Source of the DNA: JAHRAW01 sp965243285
GTDB lineage: Bacteria; Pseudomonadota; Gammaproteobacteria; Arenicellales; Poriferihabitantaceae
Assembly (NCBI GenBank): GCA_965243285.1
Contig: OZ251537.1
Location: 2,666,001-2,730,000 of the forward strand
Direction of reading: 5' to 3'
Length of the DNA stretch: 64,000 nucleotides
Below, in pieces: positions 44,437 through 54,467 of the stretch (the first letter of the stretch is position 1; every line of letters starts with the position of its first letter). The notes beneath the pieces were generated by a model. That model searched no databases. It saw only the letters and a program-made list of their open reading frames with translations, and was not told the DNA's origin. The translations under genes and the position numbers were made by a program.

Positions 44437-45162
44437 ATGCCAAACAAGCACTCCCCCGAATCAGCCCCCGACGACTTGCCTTTGGGCGAAATGCTGCCCG
44501 ATTGGTCGCCGCCGCCGCTGCCGTCGCGACGCGCCCAACACGGCGTGCATGGCAGCCTCGCGCCGCTCAGCCTGGCGCACAGCGCCGACCTATTCGCCGC
44601 CACCTGCGAAGCCGGCGATGACCGCAATTGGGCTTATCTGCCCTATGGCCCCTTTGCCGCACTGGCCGACTACCAGCGCTGGATTGCCGAGGTCGCGGCC
44701 GCCGATGAGCCGATGTTTTTCGCGGTTATCGAGGCCGCCGGTCGCGCCGTCGGCGTCGCCAGTTATCTCAACATAAACCCGGCCGCCGGCTCCATCGAAG
44801 TCGGCCACATCCACTATTCCCCCGCCCTGCAAACCACCACCTTAGCCACCGAAGCGATGTTTTTGATGATGCGCCACGCCTTCGCCCTCGGCTACCGCCG
44901 CTACGAGTGGAAATGCAACGCCCTAAACCAGCGCTCGCGCGCCGCCGCCGCCCGCTTAGGCTTCACCTTCGAGGGCGTATTCCGCCAGATGATGGTGGTC
45001 AAAGGCCGCAACCGCGACACCGCCTGGTACAGCATCATCGATAGCGAATGGCCGGCGCTGCAACACGCCTACCAAACCTGGCTAGCGGCCGATAATTTCG
45101 ATAAAACCGGCCGCCAACGACAATCTTTGGCATCCTTGACCGCCGCTTGCCGAACGCTGTAA
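44437..45162 (+). CDS. GNAT N-acetyltransferase, RimJ/RimL-like
   Basis: The 241-residue protein has an N-terminal Pro-rich segment and then a GNAT domain from about residue 45: WAYLPYGPFAALADYQRWI, FFAVIEAAGRAVGVASYLNI, IEVGHIHYSP, TEAMFLMMRHAFALGYRRYEWKC and NQRSRAAAARLGFTFEGVFRQ. The last segment is the acetyl-CoA-binding and Ala-rich helix common to RimJ/RimL-like enzymes. The substrate is unknown. It is divergent from sucC and convergent with trmJ. Confidence 0.88.
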   Translation: MPNKHSPESAPDDLPLGEMLPDWSPPPLPSRRAQHGVHGSLAPLSLAHSADLFAATCEAGDDRNWAYLPYGPFAALADYQRWIAEVAAADEPMFFAVIEAAGRAVGVASYLNINPAAGSIEVGHIHYSPALQTTTLATEAMFLMMRHAFALGYRRYEWKCNALNQRSRAAAARLGFTFEGVFRQMMVVKGRNRDTAWYSIIDSEWPALQHAYQTWLAADNFDKTGRQRQSLASLTAACRTL

Positions 45163-45168
45163 GCGCTT

Positions 45169-45221
45169 CCGATTCATTAATATATGCCCACCTCTATCGC
45201 CGCCCCGATTCATTAATATAT
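45169..45221. repeat. Paired 17-bp direct repeat
   Basis: CCGATTCATTAATATAT occurs at 45169-45185 and again at 45205-45221 in the gap between the convergent GNAT and trmJ genes. Confidence 0.7.
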
Positions 45222-45253
45222 AGGCTGGCGTGATGTTGTTTTCGCGAGTCTGT

Positions 45254-46072
45254 TTACGGCGGTGGTTTTGCTGCCAGTTTTTCCTCTATGGCGCTGAGTA
45301 TGCCGCGCAGCATGCGGATTTCTTGGGCGTACGGGCGGGCGCGGTTGAATAGGCGGGTGAGTTTGCGGTGCAGTTTGTCGGCGTTGCGGCGGTGGCTGAA
45401 TTCCAGCAGCGCCAACACGCGTTCGAGGTGGTGATAAAAGGCGCGCAGTTCGCTGGCGACGGCGGGAGGGTCGGCGACTTGGGGCGGTAGGGCGTTGCTT
45501 TTGCCCACGCCCACGCCTAGACCGAAGCCGGCTTGCGCGGCTTGCGCGGCCATGCTCTCGGGCGCGTCGGCGCCGGCGGCGTGGCGCAGTTCGTACAACA
45601 TCACCAGGGCCGCGGCGGCGAGGTTTAAGGACGGAAAAGCGGCTGCGGCCGGGATGCGCGTCAGGTAGTGACAGCGTTCTAACTCGAGGTTGGTTAAACC
45701 GCGATCTTCGCGGCCAAAAACTAAGGCCGCATGGGCCGCCGGGGCCTGGCGCGCCGTTTCCACGGCCTTTTTCATGGCCGCGGCGGGCGTCAAACACGGC
45801 CACTGGATGGAGCGCAAGCGGGCGCTGAGGCCGATGATCAGCGCGCACTCGGCCACCGCTTGGTCGATGTCAGCGACCACCTCGGCGGCATCTAAGATGT
45901 GGTCGGCGCCGGCGGCGCGCGCGGTGGCCGCCGGGCTGGGGAACTCGGCCGGCGCCACCAAAGTCAACCGCGTCGCGCCCATATTCGCCATGGCCCGGGC
46001 GACGGCGCCGATATTGCCGGGATGGGTGGGTTCAACCAGCACCACGCGGATATAATCGAGCACTTGCATCAC
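45254..46072 (-). CDS. trmJ: tRNA (cytidine/uridine-2'-O-)-methyltransferase TrmJ
   Basis: The 272-residue SPOUT enzyme methylates ribose 32 of tRNA. The N-terminus VVLVEPTHPGNIGAVARAMANMGATRLTLV is the TrmJ signature, and the knot region contains ALVFGREDRGLTNLEL and ASLNLA-like (PSLNLAAAALVMLYEL). A C-terminal helical extension (about residues 200-272), as in E. coli TrmJ, is present. In E. coli TrmJ lies upstream of iscR; here suhB-like and mutS are nearby instead. The 230 bases downstream of its start (46073-46302) hold no gene. Confidence 0.93.
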   Translation of the reverse strand: MMQVLDYIRVVLVEPTHPGNIGAVARAMANMGATRLTLVAPAEFPSPAATARAAGADHILDAAEVVADIDQAVAECALIIGLSARLRSIQWPCLTPAAAMKKAVETARQAPAAHAALVFGREDRGLTNLELERCHYLTRIPAAAAFPSLNLAAAALVMLYELRHAAGADAPESMAAQAAQAGFGLGVGVGKSNALPPQVADPPAVASELRAFYHHLERVLALLEFSHRRNADKLHRKLTRLFNRARPYAQEIRMLRGILSAIEEKLAAKPPP

Positions 46073-46302
46073 GCCATTTTTACGCTGTGGGGGATATTGC
46101 TATACGCTATGGGAAGATCATTGCTCGGTTTTATGCTCGAGTTTTATGTCCATGTTTTTATGCCACTGCTTTTATTAATGTTGGGGCGAGTGGCTTTTTT
46201 GCATAAGAATTTTACAAAATCATTACATCTCTTTGCTTTCAATTGTTATGAAAAAAACACGCTATCGATACTGCGATTGAATTCGCTATAACGCGGTCGT
46301 TT

Positions 46303-47539
46303 TTATTTGTCATTAGCATAATACGAAGCATTGAATTCATCGATGAATGAAAGTTCTTTTTCGGATAAATCAAAACTATCCAGTATGGAAATATTCTGCA
46401 GTACCCGAATGTTGTTAAAATTTCCGTAGCGGGTGACATTGTTAATGAAGTGGTATATCGGGTTATCTAATTGCGCTTTTATTCGTTTTGCTTCCGCTTC
46501 GGATTTGCAGCGCACAAAGGCGATGCTTTGCGTCATGCCGTAGTTATCGATAAAACTGCCGTATTGGTTAGCGATAAAAATACCTTAAGGCCGGTTTGGT
46601 ATTTATGCGCGCCTTTGCTCCAAATAGTTTACGTCGGGGTATGGCGAATTTTATAAGGATGCTCGGCGCTTTCCACGGCGCTCAATAAATGTTTTTTGGT
46701 GGTTTTATGCAAGTTGCTGGAGGTTTACACGCCCTATTTAGGCGCTGAGGAATAGACCACTTTTCGCACAATGGATTGGGTGGTGTGAGCGCAATACAAG
46801 GGGATGAAACGCTGCCCGACATCGAGTTTCACGCGCCTTTTATTGGCGATGCAATAGTTATTTTCAACCATAAAAGAGTCTTTGTTGGGCACTTTTTGCA
46901 ATAAAAACCAAGTGAATGATGAGCCCACTTTTGGAAACCATTTTTTCGCGCCGTGTATATTCAGATGACGAAACTGGTAGTTTGTCATTTTGATGGGCCG
47001 CCGGTTGCGGTCGGAAAAACTCATCCAATTATTGGGTACTAATGAAGAGAACATAGCCGCCTGGTTTGGTAACATCGATGGCGTGGTCGATAAAACTTCG
47101 CGCCATATTATGATTCTTGGCGCAGCGCTTGCCATCGGTGAATTTGGCATACGGCGGGTTTGACACCACCAAGTCATAATTTTTCTTTTTTGGGGAAACT
47201 CAAAAAATCAACTGTGCTCAGATGAATATCGGCGCCAAAATAAGCGCTGATATTTTTAACCCGAGTTGGATTTATTTCATTGAAATAAAGATTTTTCAAC
47301 GGCGTTTTTGCCGCAATATAGCCGTGAAAATTGCCATTGCCGCAACATGTATCCAACACCTTAATGTTGGCTTGCCGCCAGAATTTATCCGGCGCTGAAT
47401 CCACCATTTCTTTCACGCATTCTATGGGCGTGCAGATATCATTTGAATTTAAGTAATGCGAAATATCGGCGTTGAGGCGATTAAAATAATCGCGCATGGC
47501 CGCATAACCACTCTGGCTGGCTGCTTCGAACATCATCAA
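46303..47539 (-). pseudogene. Decayed type II DNA adenine methyltransferase (gamma class)
   Basis: Pieces of one gene are spread over three frames. Frame 1 (47539-47174) begins the enzyme and holds motif I, LDTCCGNGNF. After a frameshift at the A-rich run near 47190 the catalytic NPPY is read at 47160-47149, followed by GGYVLFIST. A second shift near 47040 continues with NNWMSFSDRNRR and the recognition region down to 46734. A last fragment (46536-46303) resembles the C-terminal tail of such methyltransferase-nuclease proteins (FVRCKSEAEAKRIKAQL ... ELSFIDEF). At least two frameshifts and stops make it non-functional. Confidence 0.75.
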
Positions 47540-47749
47540 ATCTATCCTCGCTTGTTATAAAATTTGTTATGAAACCCGCCATGAATCGATCCATGAATCG
47601 ATCAACCTGGCCGCTAACGCCATCGATGCCTTGATAGTATAACCCCAGAGGCACTGCTGTCATCCTCCAGCCGTAGAATTCACATCCACCCAAAACAACC
47701 CACCCAAACAACCCACCCAAACAACCCGCAAACACCCCAAAACAACCCC

Positions 47750-48610
47750 GTGAGCAATCCCATTCTCAATCTCGCTGTCAAAGCAGCGCGTCAGGCTGGA
47801 CGCACTATTCTCCGCCATGTGGATCGTATCGACCGCGTGGCCGCGCAACGCACCGGGCGCTACGATTTCACCAGCGAGGTCGACCGCATGGCGCAAGACG
47901 ACATCATTGCTACCATTCGCCGCTTGCATCCGCATCATCTCATCATCTCGCAACAAGGTGATGAAGGGGGTGGCGAACCATCCGGCGACAAATCCCGCGA
48001 CAAATCCAGCGACAAATCCAGCGACAAATCCAGCGACAAATCCACCTCCGCCGCACCGTGGGAATGGATTATCGACCCCTTGGATGGCACCGCCAATTTC
48101 TTACATGGCCACCCCCAGTTTGCGGTTTCCATCGCCGCCCGCCAGCGGGGGGAAATTCGCCATGCTGTGGTTTTCGACCCCCTGCGCGATGAGTTGTACA
48201 CCGCCTCGCGAGGCGGCGGCGCGCAGATTAACAATCGCCGCATCCATGTCACTCGTCAACCGCGTTTGGCGCGCGCCTTAATCGCCACCGCCTTGCCGCA
48301 TCGCCATCCGAGCGATATCGACCCGTGGCAAAAAAGTTTCCAAGCGCTGCTGCCGCAAGTGGCCGATATGCGCACCAGCGGTTGCCCGGCGCTCGACCTC
48401 GCCTATGTGGCGTGCGGGCGCTTGGACGGCTACTGGGAGCAAGGCCTCGGCGCCTGGAACATGGCCGCCGGCAGTTTGCTAGTGCGCGAAGCCGGCGGTT
48501 TGGTGGCGGATTTTCACGGGCAGCAAACCTTTCTCGATAACGGGCAAATCGTCGCCGCCAGTCCGCTGATTTTCAACCAATTTTTGCGCCTGGTTTCACC
48601 ACCCCAGTAA
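47750..48610 (+). CDS. suhB: SuhB-like inositol monophosphatase family protein with altered metal site
   Basis: The 286-residue protein aligns with SuhB from end to end (MSNPILNLAVKAARQAGRTI; RTSGCPALDLAYVACGRLDG). The central DPLDGTANF motif (109-117) is intact. The usual TEES/GEE metal ligands are replaced by SQQG (67-70), and the usual W-D-x-A-A-G aspartate is Asn (N237, WNMAAG). Directly after SQQG lies a repeat insert of DKSS units (residues about 80-98). Catalysis is therefore doubtful. In E. coli SuhB also acts with Nus factors in rRNA antitermination, a role that does not need phosphatase activity; that role could be the retained one (inference). It is followed by mutS. Confidence 0.88.
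   Translation: MSNPILNLAVKAARQAGRTILRHVDRIDRVAAQRTGRYDFTSEVDRMAQDDIIATIRRLHPHHLIISQQGDEGGGEPSGDKSRDKSSDKSSDKSSDKSTSAAPWEWIIDPLDGTANFLHGHPQFAVSIAARQRGEIRHAVVFDPLRDELYTASRGGGAQINNRRIHVTRQPRLARALIATALPHRHPSDIDPWQKSFQALLPQVADMRTSGCPALDLAYVACGRLDGYWEQGLGAWNMAAGSLLVREAGGLVADFHGQQTFLDNGQIVAASPLIFNQFLRLVSPPQ
47987..48046 (+). repeat. Coding 12-bp tandem repeat (5 units) in the suhB-like gene
   Basis: Units of GACAAATCCAGC (first unit with CGC at the end, last truncated to GACAAATCC followed by ACC) encode DKSR-DKSS-DKSS-DKSS-DKST. Copies are nearly identical at the DNA level, implying recent expansion. Confidence 0.92.
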
Positions 48611-48697
48611 CGCGATGTCGTCGCCGCCCGATAACGCGCCCATTGCCGGCGATTAATGCGATGCACACCGACCGCCGCGTTTTGCCGCCACACCCCG

Positions 48698-51337
48698 ATG
48701 ATACCGCCCGCCCATAAGTCCGCCAACAGCAACCCGCGCGGCGAACACACGCCCATGATGCGCCAGTATCTGGCCATCAAAGCCGACTACCCGAACGCCT
48801 TGCTGCTGTACCGTATGGGCGATTTTTATGAATTATTTTATGCCGACGCCGAGCGCGCCGCCGCCCTCCTCGACATCACCTTAACCACCCGCAGCAAATC
48901 CGCCGGCGCCCCTATCCCCATGGCCGGGGTGCCCTACCACAGCGTAGACCAATACCTGGCGAAACTGGTGCGCCAATCGGTGTCGGTCGCCATCTGCGAA
49001 CAAATCGGCGACCCGGCGACCTCCAAAGGCCCGGTGGAACGCAAGGTGACGCGCGTCATCACCCCGGGAACATTAACCGAAGAAAATCTGCTGGCCGAGC
49101 GGCAAAATAACCTCACCGCGGCGCTGTTCGAATGCGGCCGGCGCATCGGCGTCGCGGCGCTGGAACTATCCAGCGGTCGTTTCGATGCCTTCGAGCTCGA
49201 CGGGCGGCAGCACCTGGCTGGGGAATTGGCGCGCTTAGGCGCTGCGGAAATTTTGCTGGCCGAGGGACAAACCGGCTTGCTGGCCGACGACGCGCCGCAC
49301 ACCACTGTGCCGGATTGGTATTACGACGCCGCGCGCGCCACGCAAACCTTGTGCGAAACCTTCGCCACCGCGGATTTGACCGCGTTCGGCAGCGCCGCGC
49401 ATCCCATCGCCACCCGCGCCGCCGGCGCCCTGGTGCAATACGCGCGCGATTTGCATGGCGACCACATTCCGCATCTGCGCGGCATCGCTTATCAGCGCGA
49501 TGATTCCACCTTGCATATCGATGAAATCAGCCGCCTGAATCTGGAAATCGAGCACAGCCGCGACGGCCGCGATAAGCACACCCTAGTCGGCTTATTCGAC
49601 CGCTGCGCCACGCCCATGGGGGCGCGCATGCTGCGGCGCTGGTTCAATAATCCGATTCGCGAGCACGCGGTTTTGGCGGCGCGCCACGATGCCGTGGATT
49701 GGCTGCTGCACAGCCGCCGCGACCATGATTTCAGCGCCGCCCTCAAACCAGCCGGCGATATGGAGCGCATGGTGGCGCGCATCGCCCTGAAAACCGCGCG
49801 CCCGCGCGACCTCACCCGCCTGCGCGATGCGCTCGCCATCCTGCCGGATTTGCAGCGCCAGTTGGCCGATGCCGACGCCCCGCTGCTGGCCACCCTGCGC
49901 GAGCCGCTGGCGCCGCAGCCGGCGGTCTGGCAGATGCTGACCGACGCGGTGGTGGACAACCCCCCCAGCGTGGCGCGCGATGGCGGCGTGTTGCGCGATG
50001 AATACGACCGCAAACTGCGCGAATATCGCCATCTGCAGCGCGATTCCGGCGAGCATTTGCTGATGCTTGAGGCGCGCGAAAAAAAACGCACCCAGGTGCC
50101 CAGTTTGCGCATCAAATACAACCGCGTGCACGGCTATTACATCGAGCTGCCGCGCTCGCGGTCGGCCGATGCGCCGGCGGATTACATTCGCCGCCAAACC
50201 ATCAAAAACGCCGAGCGTTTTGTGACTGAGGAGTTGAAGGCGTACGAAGAAAAAATATTGAGCGCGCGCGGCCAGGCGTTAGCGCGGGAAAAGTGGTTGT
50301 ATGAAGCATTGCTGGCGGCTTTATTGCCGCAAGCGCGCGCCCTGCAAAATTGCGCGGATGCGTTGGCGCAGCTCGATGTGCTGGTCAATTTCGCCGCCCG
50401 CGCCGCCGATTTACAACTGGCGCGCCCGCTTTTGAGCGCCGACATGCGGCTCGACATCGAGCACGGCCGCCACCCGGTGGTGGAGCAAGCGCTGCGCGGA
50501 AAATTCATCCCCAACAGCATTCACCTCGATGCAGCGGCGCGCATGCAACTCATCACCGGCCCGAACATGGGCGGCAAAAGCACCTACATGCGGCAAACCG
50601 CGGTTATCGTCCTGCTGGCGCACACCGGCTGCTACCTGCCGGCCAAATCGGCCGCCATCGGGCCCATCGACAGCATCTTCACGCGCATCGGCGCCTCGGA
50701 TGATCTGGCCGGCGGGCGCTCCACCTTCATGGTGGAAATGACCGAAATGGCGCATATCTTACGCTGCGCCACGGCCCATAGCCTGGTGCTGGTGGACGAA
50801 ATCGGCCGCGGCACCAGCACCTTCGATGGCCTCGCCCTGGCTTGGGCGTGCGCCGCCGAGTTGGCGCGCATCAACGCCTGCGCGCTGTTTTCCACGCATT
50901 ACTTCGAGCTCACCGCGCTCAGCGAGCAGTTGCCCGGGGTGCTCAATGTGCATCTCGATGCGGTGGAACACGGCGATGACATCGTGTTTTTATACCGCGT
51001 CAAACCGGGCCCGGCGAACCAAAGTTTCGGCTTGCAAGTGGCTCGACTGGCCGGCGTGCCGGCCGCCGTAATCAAAGCCTCGCGGGAAAAATTGCGCGCC
51101 CTGGAGGCGCAATATAGCCGCCTCGCCGGCGGCGGCGGCCAAGCCAGCCTGTTCGCGGCCCCATCCGCGGCCGAATCGAGCGCGAAATCCACCCCGCCAT
51201 CACCCGCAGAATCGACCCCGCCGCCGCACCCCGCCATCACCGCCCTAAAAGCCACCGCCACCGACGACATAAGCCCCCGCCAAGCCCTCGATGTGCTGTA
51301 TGAATTGCGCGCCATGGTCGACGCCGACGCGCCGTAG
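48698..51337 (+). CDS. mutS: DNA mismatch repair protein MutS
   Basis: The start at 48698 gives 879 residues and an N-terminus like that of E. coli MutS ahead of HTPMMRQYLAIK; ATG 48656 is an in-frame alternative. The mismatch-reading segment YRMGDFYELFYADA (Phe-x-Glu) is present, as are QIGDPATSKGPVERKVTRVITPGT, the lever domain, and the ATPase with Walker A GPNMGGKSTYMRQTA, STFMVEMTEMAHIL and LVDEIGRGTSTFDG. The C-terminal tail contains a Ser/Pro/Glu-rich linker before the dimer-forming end. mutL is not in the window. Confidence 0.97.
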   Translation: MIPPAHKSANSNPRGEHTPMMRQYLAIKADYPNALLLYRMGDFYELFYADAERAAALLDITLTTRSKSAGAPIPMAGVPYHSVDQYLAKLVRQSVSVAICEQIGDPATSKGPVERKVTRVITPGTLTEENLLAERQNNLTAALFECGRRIGVAALELSSGRFDAFELDGRQHLAGELARLGAAEILLAEGQTGLLADDAPHTTVPDWYYDAARATQTLCETFATADLTAFGSAAHPIATRAAGALVQYARDLHGDHIPHLRGIAYQRDDSTLHIDEISRLNLEIEHSRDGRDKHTLVGLFDRCATPMGARMLRRWFNNPIREHAVLAARHDAVDWLLHSRRDHDFSAALKPAGDMERMVARIALKTARPRDLTRLRDALAILPDLQRQLADADAPLLATLREPLAPQPAVWQMLTDAVVDNPPSVARDGGVLRDEYDRKLREYRHLQRDSGEHLLMLEAREKKRTQVPSLRIKYNRVHGYYIELPRSRSADAPADYIRRQTIKNAERFVTEELKAYEEKILSARGQALAREKWLYEALLAALLPQARALQNCADALAQLDVLVNFAARAADLQLARPLLSADMRLDIEHGRHPVVEQALRGKFIPNSIHLDAAARMQLITGPNMGGKSTYMRQTAVIVLLAHTGCYLPAKSAAIGPIDSIFTRIGASDDLAGGRSTFMVEMTEMAHILRCATAHSLVLVDEIGRGTSTFDGLALAWACAAELARINACALFSTHYFELTALSEQLPGVLNVHLDAVEHGDDIVFLYRVKPGPANQSFGLQVARLAGVPAAVIKASREKLRALEAQYSRLAGGGGQASLFAAPSAAESSAKSTPPSPAESTPPPHPAITALKATATDDISPRQALDVLYELRAMVDADAP

Positions 51338-51364
51338 CCGCTGGCGGCCCATCGTGGCGCTACA

Positions 51365-52087
51365 ATGCGCGCCCGCTCCATGCCTACCCATAAAACCCCG
51401 CAAAACCCGTCAATTTTTATGGAAATCGTAGACCACCTGCTCAACATCGGCCCCATTATGATGGCGAATCTGGCCCTCGCTGGCGACCATGCCATGGCCT
51501 TGGCCAACCTCGACAGCCTGCTAAAACTCGGCCAGATTATCGTGGTGGATTTGGTGCTGGCCGGCGACAACGCCATCGTCATCGGCTTGGTGGCGGCGAA
51601 ATTCACCGCCGAACATCGCCGCCGGGTGATTCTGTACGGCGTCGGCGCGGCCGTGGTGTTGCGCATCGCATTCGCCATACTGACCGTGCAATTGCTCAAA
51701 ATCGACTGGCTGATGTTAGCCGGCGGCTTGTTGTTGCTGTGGATTTGCTGGAAATTATGGCAGGATTTACGCGCCCCGCCGCCGCCGGCGAGCGCCGCCA
51801 CCGGCCAGGCCGCCGCTAACCCGCCCATGCTGGCCTCCATCATGCAAATCGTGGTGGCCGATTTATCCATGTCGCTAGATAATGTGCTGGCGGTGGCCGG
51901 CATCGCCGATGGGCATACCGTGTTGCTGGTCATCGGCCTGGCCATCGCGGTCGCCTTCATGACTTTCGCGGCCGCCATGATCGCCAACATCCTGCAAAAA
52001 AATCCATGGATAGGCTATGTGGGCCTGGCGATGATCCTCTATGTGGCGCTGAAAATGATTTACCGCGGCGGCTTGCAGTTGCTGTGA
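51365..52087 (+). CDS. TerC family integral membrane protein
   Basis: The 240-residue protein has about seven membrane segments. The TerC hallmarks are VDLVLAGDNAIVIGL (residues about 61-75) and VVADLSMSLDNVLAVAGI (about 161-178), whose acidic residues are thought to bind metal ions. The family is linked to tellurite resistance, manganese export and metal homeostasis. An alternative start at 51419 (MEIVDHLL) removes the first 18 residues. Its 3' end overlaps the 3' end of pgk by 28 bases on the opposite strand. Confidence 0.88.
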   Translation: MRARSMPTHKTPQNPSIFMEIVDHLLNIGPIMMANLALAGDHAMALANLDSLLKLGQIIVVDLVLAGDNAIVIGLVAAKFTAEHRRRVILYGVGAAVVLRIAFAILTVQLLKIDWLMLAGGLLLLWICWKLWQDLRAPPPPASAATGQAAANPPMLASIMQIVVADLSMSLDNVLAVAGIADGHTVLLVIGLAIAVAFMTFAAAMIANILQKNPWIGYVGLAMILYVALKMIYRGGLQLL

Positions 52088-53304
52088 CGCCGGCTGGCGG
52101 CGCGCGCCTGCAGCGCCGCCATGGCCGGCAAGGTTTTACCCTCGAGAAATTCGAGAAAAGCGCCGCCGCCGGTGGATACGCACGACAACCCGTCGGTGAG
52201 GCCGAAGCGCTCGGCGGCGGCCACGGTGTCGCCGCCGCCGGCCACCGAAAAGGCATCGGATTCGGCGATGGCGCGACCCACAGCGCGCGTGCCGAGGCAA
52301 AATTGCGCGGTTTCGAAAACCCCTAGCGGGCCGCTCCAGATGATGGTGGCGGCGGTTTTGATGAGGGCCACGCTATGTTTGACCGCGGCATCGCCGAAAT
52401 CGAAAATCATGTCGTCATCGGCGATATCGCCCACCGCTTTCACGCTCGAATCGATATTCGCATCCAGCCGCTTGGCCACCACCACATCTTCGGGCAGATA
52501 AATCGGCTGCCCGCGTTCGGCGCTGGCGCGCAATAACGCCGCCGCCGCCGGCACCAACGCCGGCTCGTATAACGAGCGCCCGATGTTATGCCCAGCGGCC
52601 GCCAAAAAGGTATTGAGCACGCCGCCGCCGGGAATGAGCTGGTCCACCCAGCCCGATAAGGCCTCTAAGGCGCTGAGTTTGGTGGACACTTTGGCGCCGC
52701 CGATAATCGCTACCAACGGGCGGCGCGGCGCTTGCAACACCGCCCCCAGCGCCGCCTGCTCGGCCAGCAGCAAGGGCCCGGCGCACGCTAACCGGGCGTA
52801 TTTCGCCACCCCACAAGTGGATGCATGGGCGCGATGCGCGGCCCCGAAAGCGTCCATCACGAACACCTCGCACAGCGCCGCGTATTGCTGCGCCAACTGC
52901 GCGTCATTGGCTTTTTCGCCGACATTGAAGCGCACATTTTCCAGCATGACCGCTTCGCCAGCGGCCAGTTGCGGCGGATTCACCAAATAATCGGCGCGCA
53001 ATTTGATGTCGATGCGCAGCGCCCGGCTTAAGTAATCCGCCATCGGCGCCAGCGACAACGCCGCATCACGCCGCCCCTCCTCGGGGCGACCGAGATGGGA
53101 CATGAGCATCACCCGGGCGCCGGCATCGAGCGCCAAGCGCGCCCCGGCGACGGCGGATTCCAAGCGTTTCGCCGAGACGATTTTGCCATCCGCCAAGGGC
53201 GCGTTGAGGTCTTCGCGAATCAACACCCGCTTACCGCGCAAATCCGCCGCCGCCAAATCCGCCAGGGCTAACATGGGCGGCGTGGACTTAGCTGAAGCAG
53301 TCAT
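52060..53304 (-). CDS. pgk: Phosphoglycerate kinase
   Basis: The 414-residue enzyme interconverts 1,3-bisphosphoglycerate plus ADP and 3-phosphoglycerate plus ATP. Clear motifs: VLIREDLNAPLADGKI (the usual RVDLNVP, here with Glu-Asp), MLMSHLGRPEEG, FVMDAFGAAHRAHAST, IIGGAKVSTKLSAL and the C-terminal AVAGGGDTVAAAE / VSTGGGAFLEFLEGK. It is third in tkt-gap-pgk and serves glycolysis, gluconeogenesis or the Calvin cycle. A basic tail of about 20 residues extends past the conserved end and overlaps terC. Confidence 0.97.
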   Translation of the reverse strand: MTASAKSTPPMLALADLAAADLRGKRVLIREDLNAPLADGKIVSAKRLESAVAGARLALDAGARVMLMSHLGRPEEGRRDAALSLAPMADYLSRALRIDIKLRADYLVNPPQLAAGEAVMLENVRFNVGEKANDAQLAQQYAALCEVFVMDAFGAAHRAHASTCGVAKYARLACAGPLLLAEQAALGAVLQAPRRPLVAIIGGAKVSTKLSALEALSGWVDQLIPGGGVLNTFLAAAGHNIGRSLYEPALVPAAAALLRASAERGQPIYLPEDVVVAKRLDANIDSSVKAVGDIADDDMIFDFGDAAVKHSVALIKTAATIIWSGPLGVFETAQFCLGTRAVGRAIAESDAFSVAGGGDTVAAAERFGLTDGLSCVSTGGGAFLEFLEGKTLPAMAALQARAASRRHSNCKPPR

Positions 53305-53384
53305 ATCGATTATTTTTCATCGTAAACTTTCATCGCTGAATTTGCGCGATGAATTTTCATCAATCCGCGCCAGTTGCGCCGCCA

Positions 53385-54386
53385 TTAACGCGCCGACATC
53401 AATGCAATAGTGGTATCCAACATGCGGTTAGAAAAGCCCCATTCGTTGTCGTACCAAGCGCAAACCTTGACCAAATCGCCGCCGATGACGCGCGTCATGC
53501 CGCCATCCACGGTGGATGACAGCGGCGAGTGGTTGAAATCCACCGACACTAACGGTTCATCCGTGTAACCGAGCACTGTGCCATCGGCCGCGGCTTGTAG
53601 CGCGGCGTTAATTTCCGCCACCGAAGTGGCGCGACCGGCGACGAAGGTGAGGTCCACCATGGACACATTGATGGTGGGCACGCGCACCGAAAAGCCGTCC
53701 AATTTGCCGTCCAACTGCGGCAACACCATGCCCACGGCCGCGGCGGCGCCGGTTTTGGTGGGAATCATCGAGCTGGTGGCGGAGCGGGCGCGGCGCAAAT
53801 CGGCGTGATACACATCGGTCAGCACTTGGTCGTTGGTGTAGGCGTGAATGGTGTTCATCAAGCCGTGCAACAGCCCCACCGAATCGAGCAACGCCTTAGC
53901 TAACGGCGCCAGGCAATTGGTGGTGCACGAGGCGTTGGAGATGACCGTGTGACCGGCTTTTAAGGTGTGGTGATTGACGCCGTACACCACCGTGGCGTCC
54001 ACATCGGCCCCGCCCGGGGCCGAGATGATGACCTTTTTGGCGCCGGCTTCTATGTGCGCCGCGGCCTTTGCTTTGGAGGCGAAAAAACCGGTGCACTCAT
54101 ACACCACATCGATGCCGAGTTCGCCCCATGGCAGGCGCGATGGGTCGCGCTCGGCAAAAGTTTTGATGGTATCGCCATTGACGATAATCGCGCCATCCGC
54201 CACCTCCACCTGACCGGGAAATTTGCCATGCGCGGTGTCATAGCGCGTTAGGTGGGCGTTGGCGTTGGCATCGCCGAGATCATTGATGGCGACGATTTGG
54301 ATGTCATCACGCGCCGCTTCATATTTAGCGCGCAGGATATTGCGGCCGATTCGGCCATAGCCGTTGATGGCTACTTTGATGGTCAT
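53385..54386 (-). CDS. gap: Glyceraldehyde-3-phosphate dehydrogenase
   Basis: The 333-residue enzyme begins IKVAINGYGRIGRNILRA (NAD-binding) and has NDLGD near residues 35-39, the Asp expected for NAD preference. The catalytic cysteine is C154 in SNASCTTNCLAPLAK, followed by HAYTNDQ and the C-terminal WYDNEWGFSNRML. It lies between tkt and pgk on one strand, with 81 bases to each neighbour (tkt-gap 81; gap-pgk 80). Confidence 0.98.
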   Translation of the reverse strand: MTIKVAINGYGRIGRNILRAKYEAARDDIQIVAINDLGDANANAHLTRYDTAHGKFPGQVEVADGAIIVNGDTIKTFAERDPSRLPWGELGIDVVYECTGFFASKAKAAAHIEAGAKKVIISAPGGADVDATVVYGVNHHTLKAGHTVISNASCTTNCLAPLAKALLDSVGLLHGLMNTIHAYTNDQVLTDVYHADLRRARSATSSMIPTKTGAAAAVGMVLPQLDGKLDGFSVRVPTINVSMVDLTFVAGRATSVAEINAALQAAADGTVLGYTDEPLVSVDFNHSPLSSTVDGGMTRVIGGDLVKVCAWYDNEWGFSNRMLDTTIALMSAR

Positions 54387-54467
54387 GGCGGAGTTGCTCT
54401 AAGGTGGGTATGTGGGATGGTGGATTGGCGAGGTGAATCGTCATCAAACCAGTCGTGACGAAGTGGT

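Noticed and set aside
52060..52087. 28-base tail-to-tail overlap of terC and pgk, considered as a regulatory antisense site
   Set aside because: Short 3' overlaps of convergent genes are common, and nothing else supports regulation.
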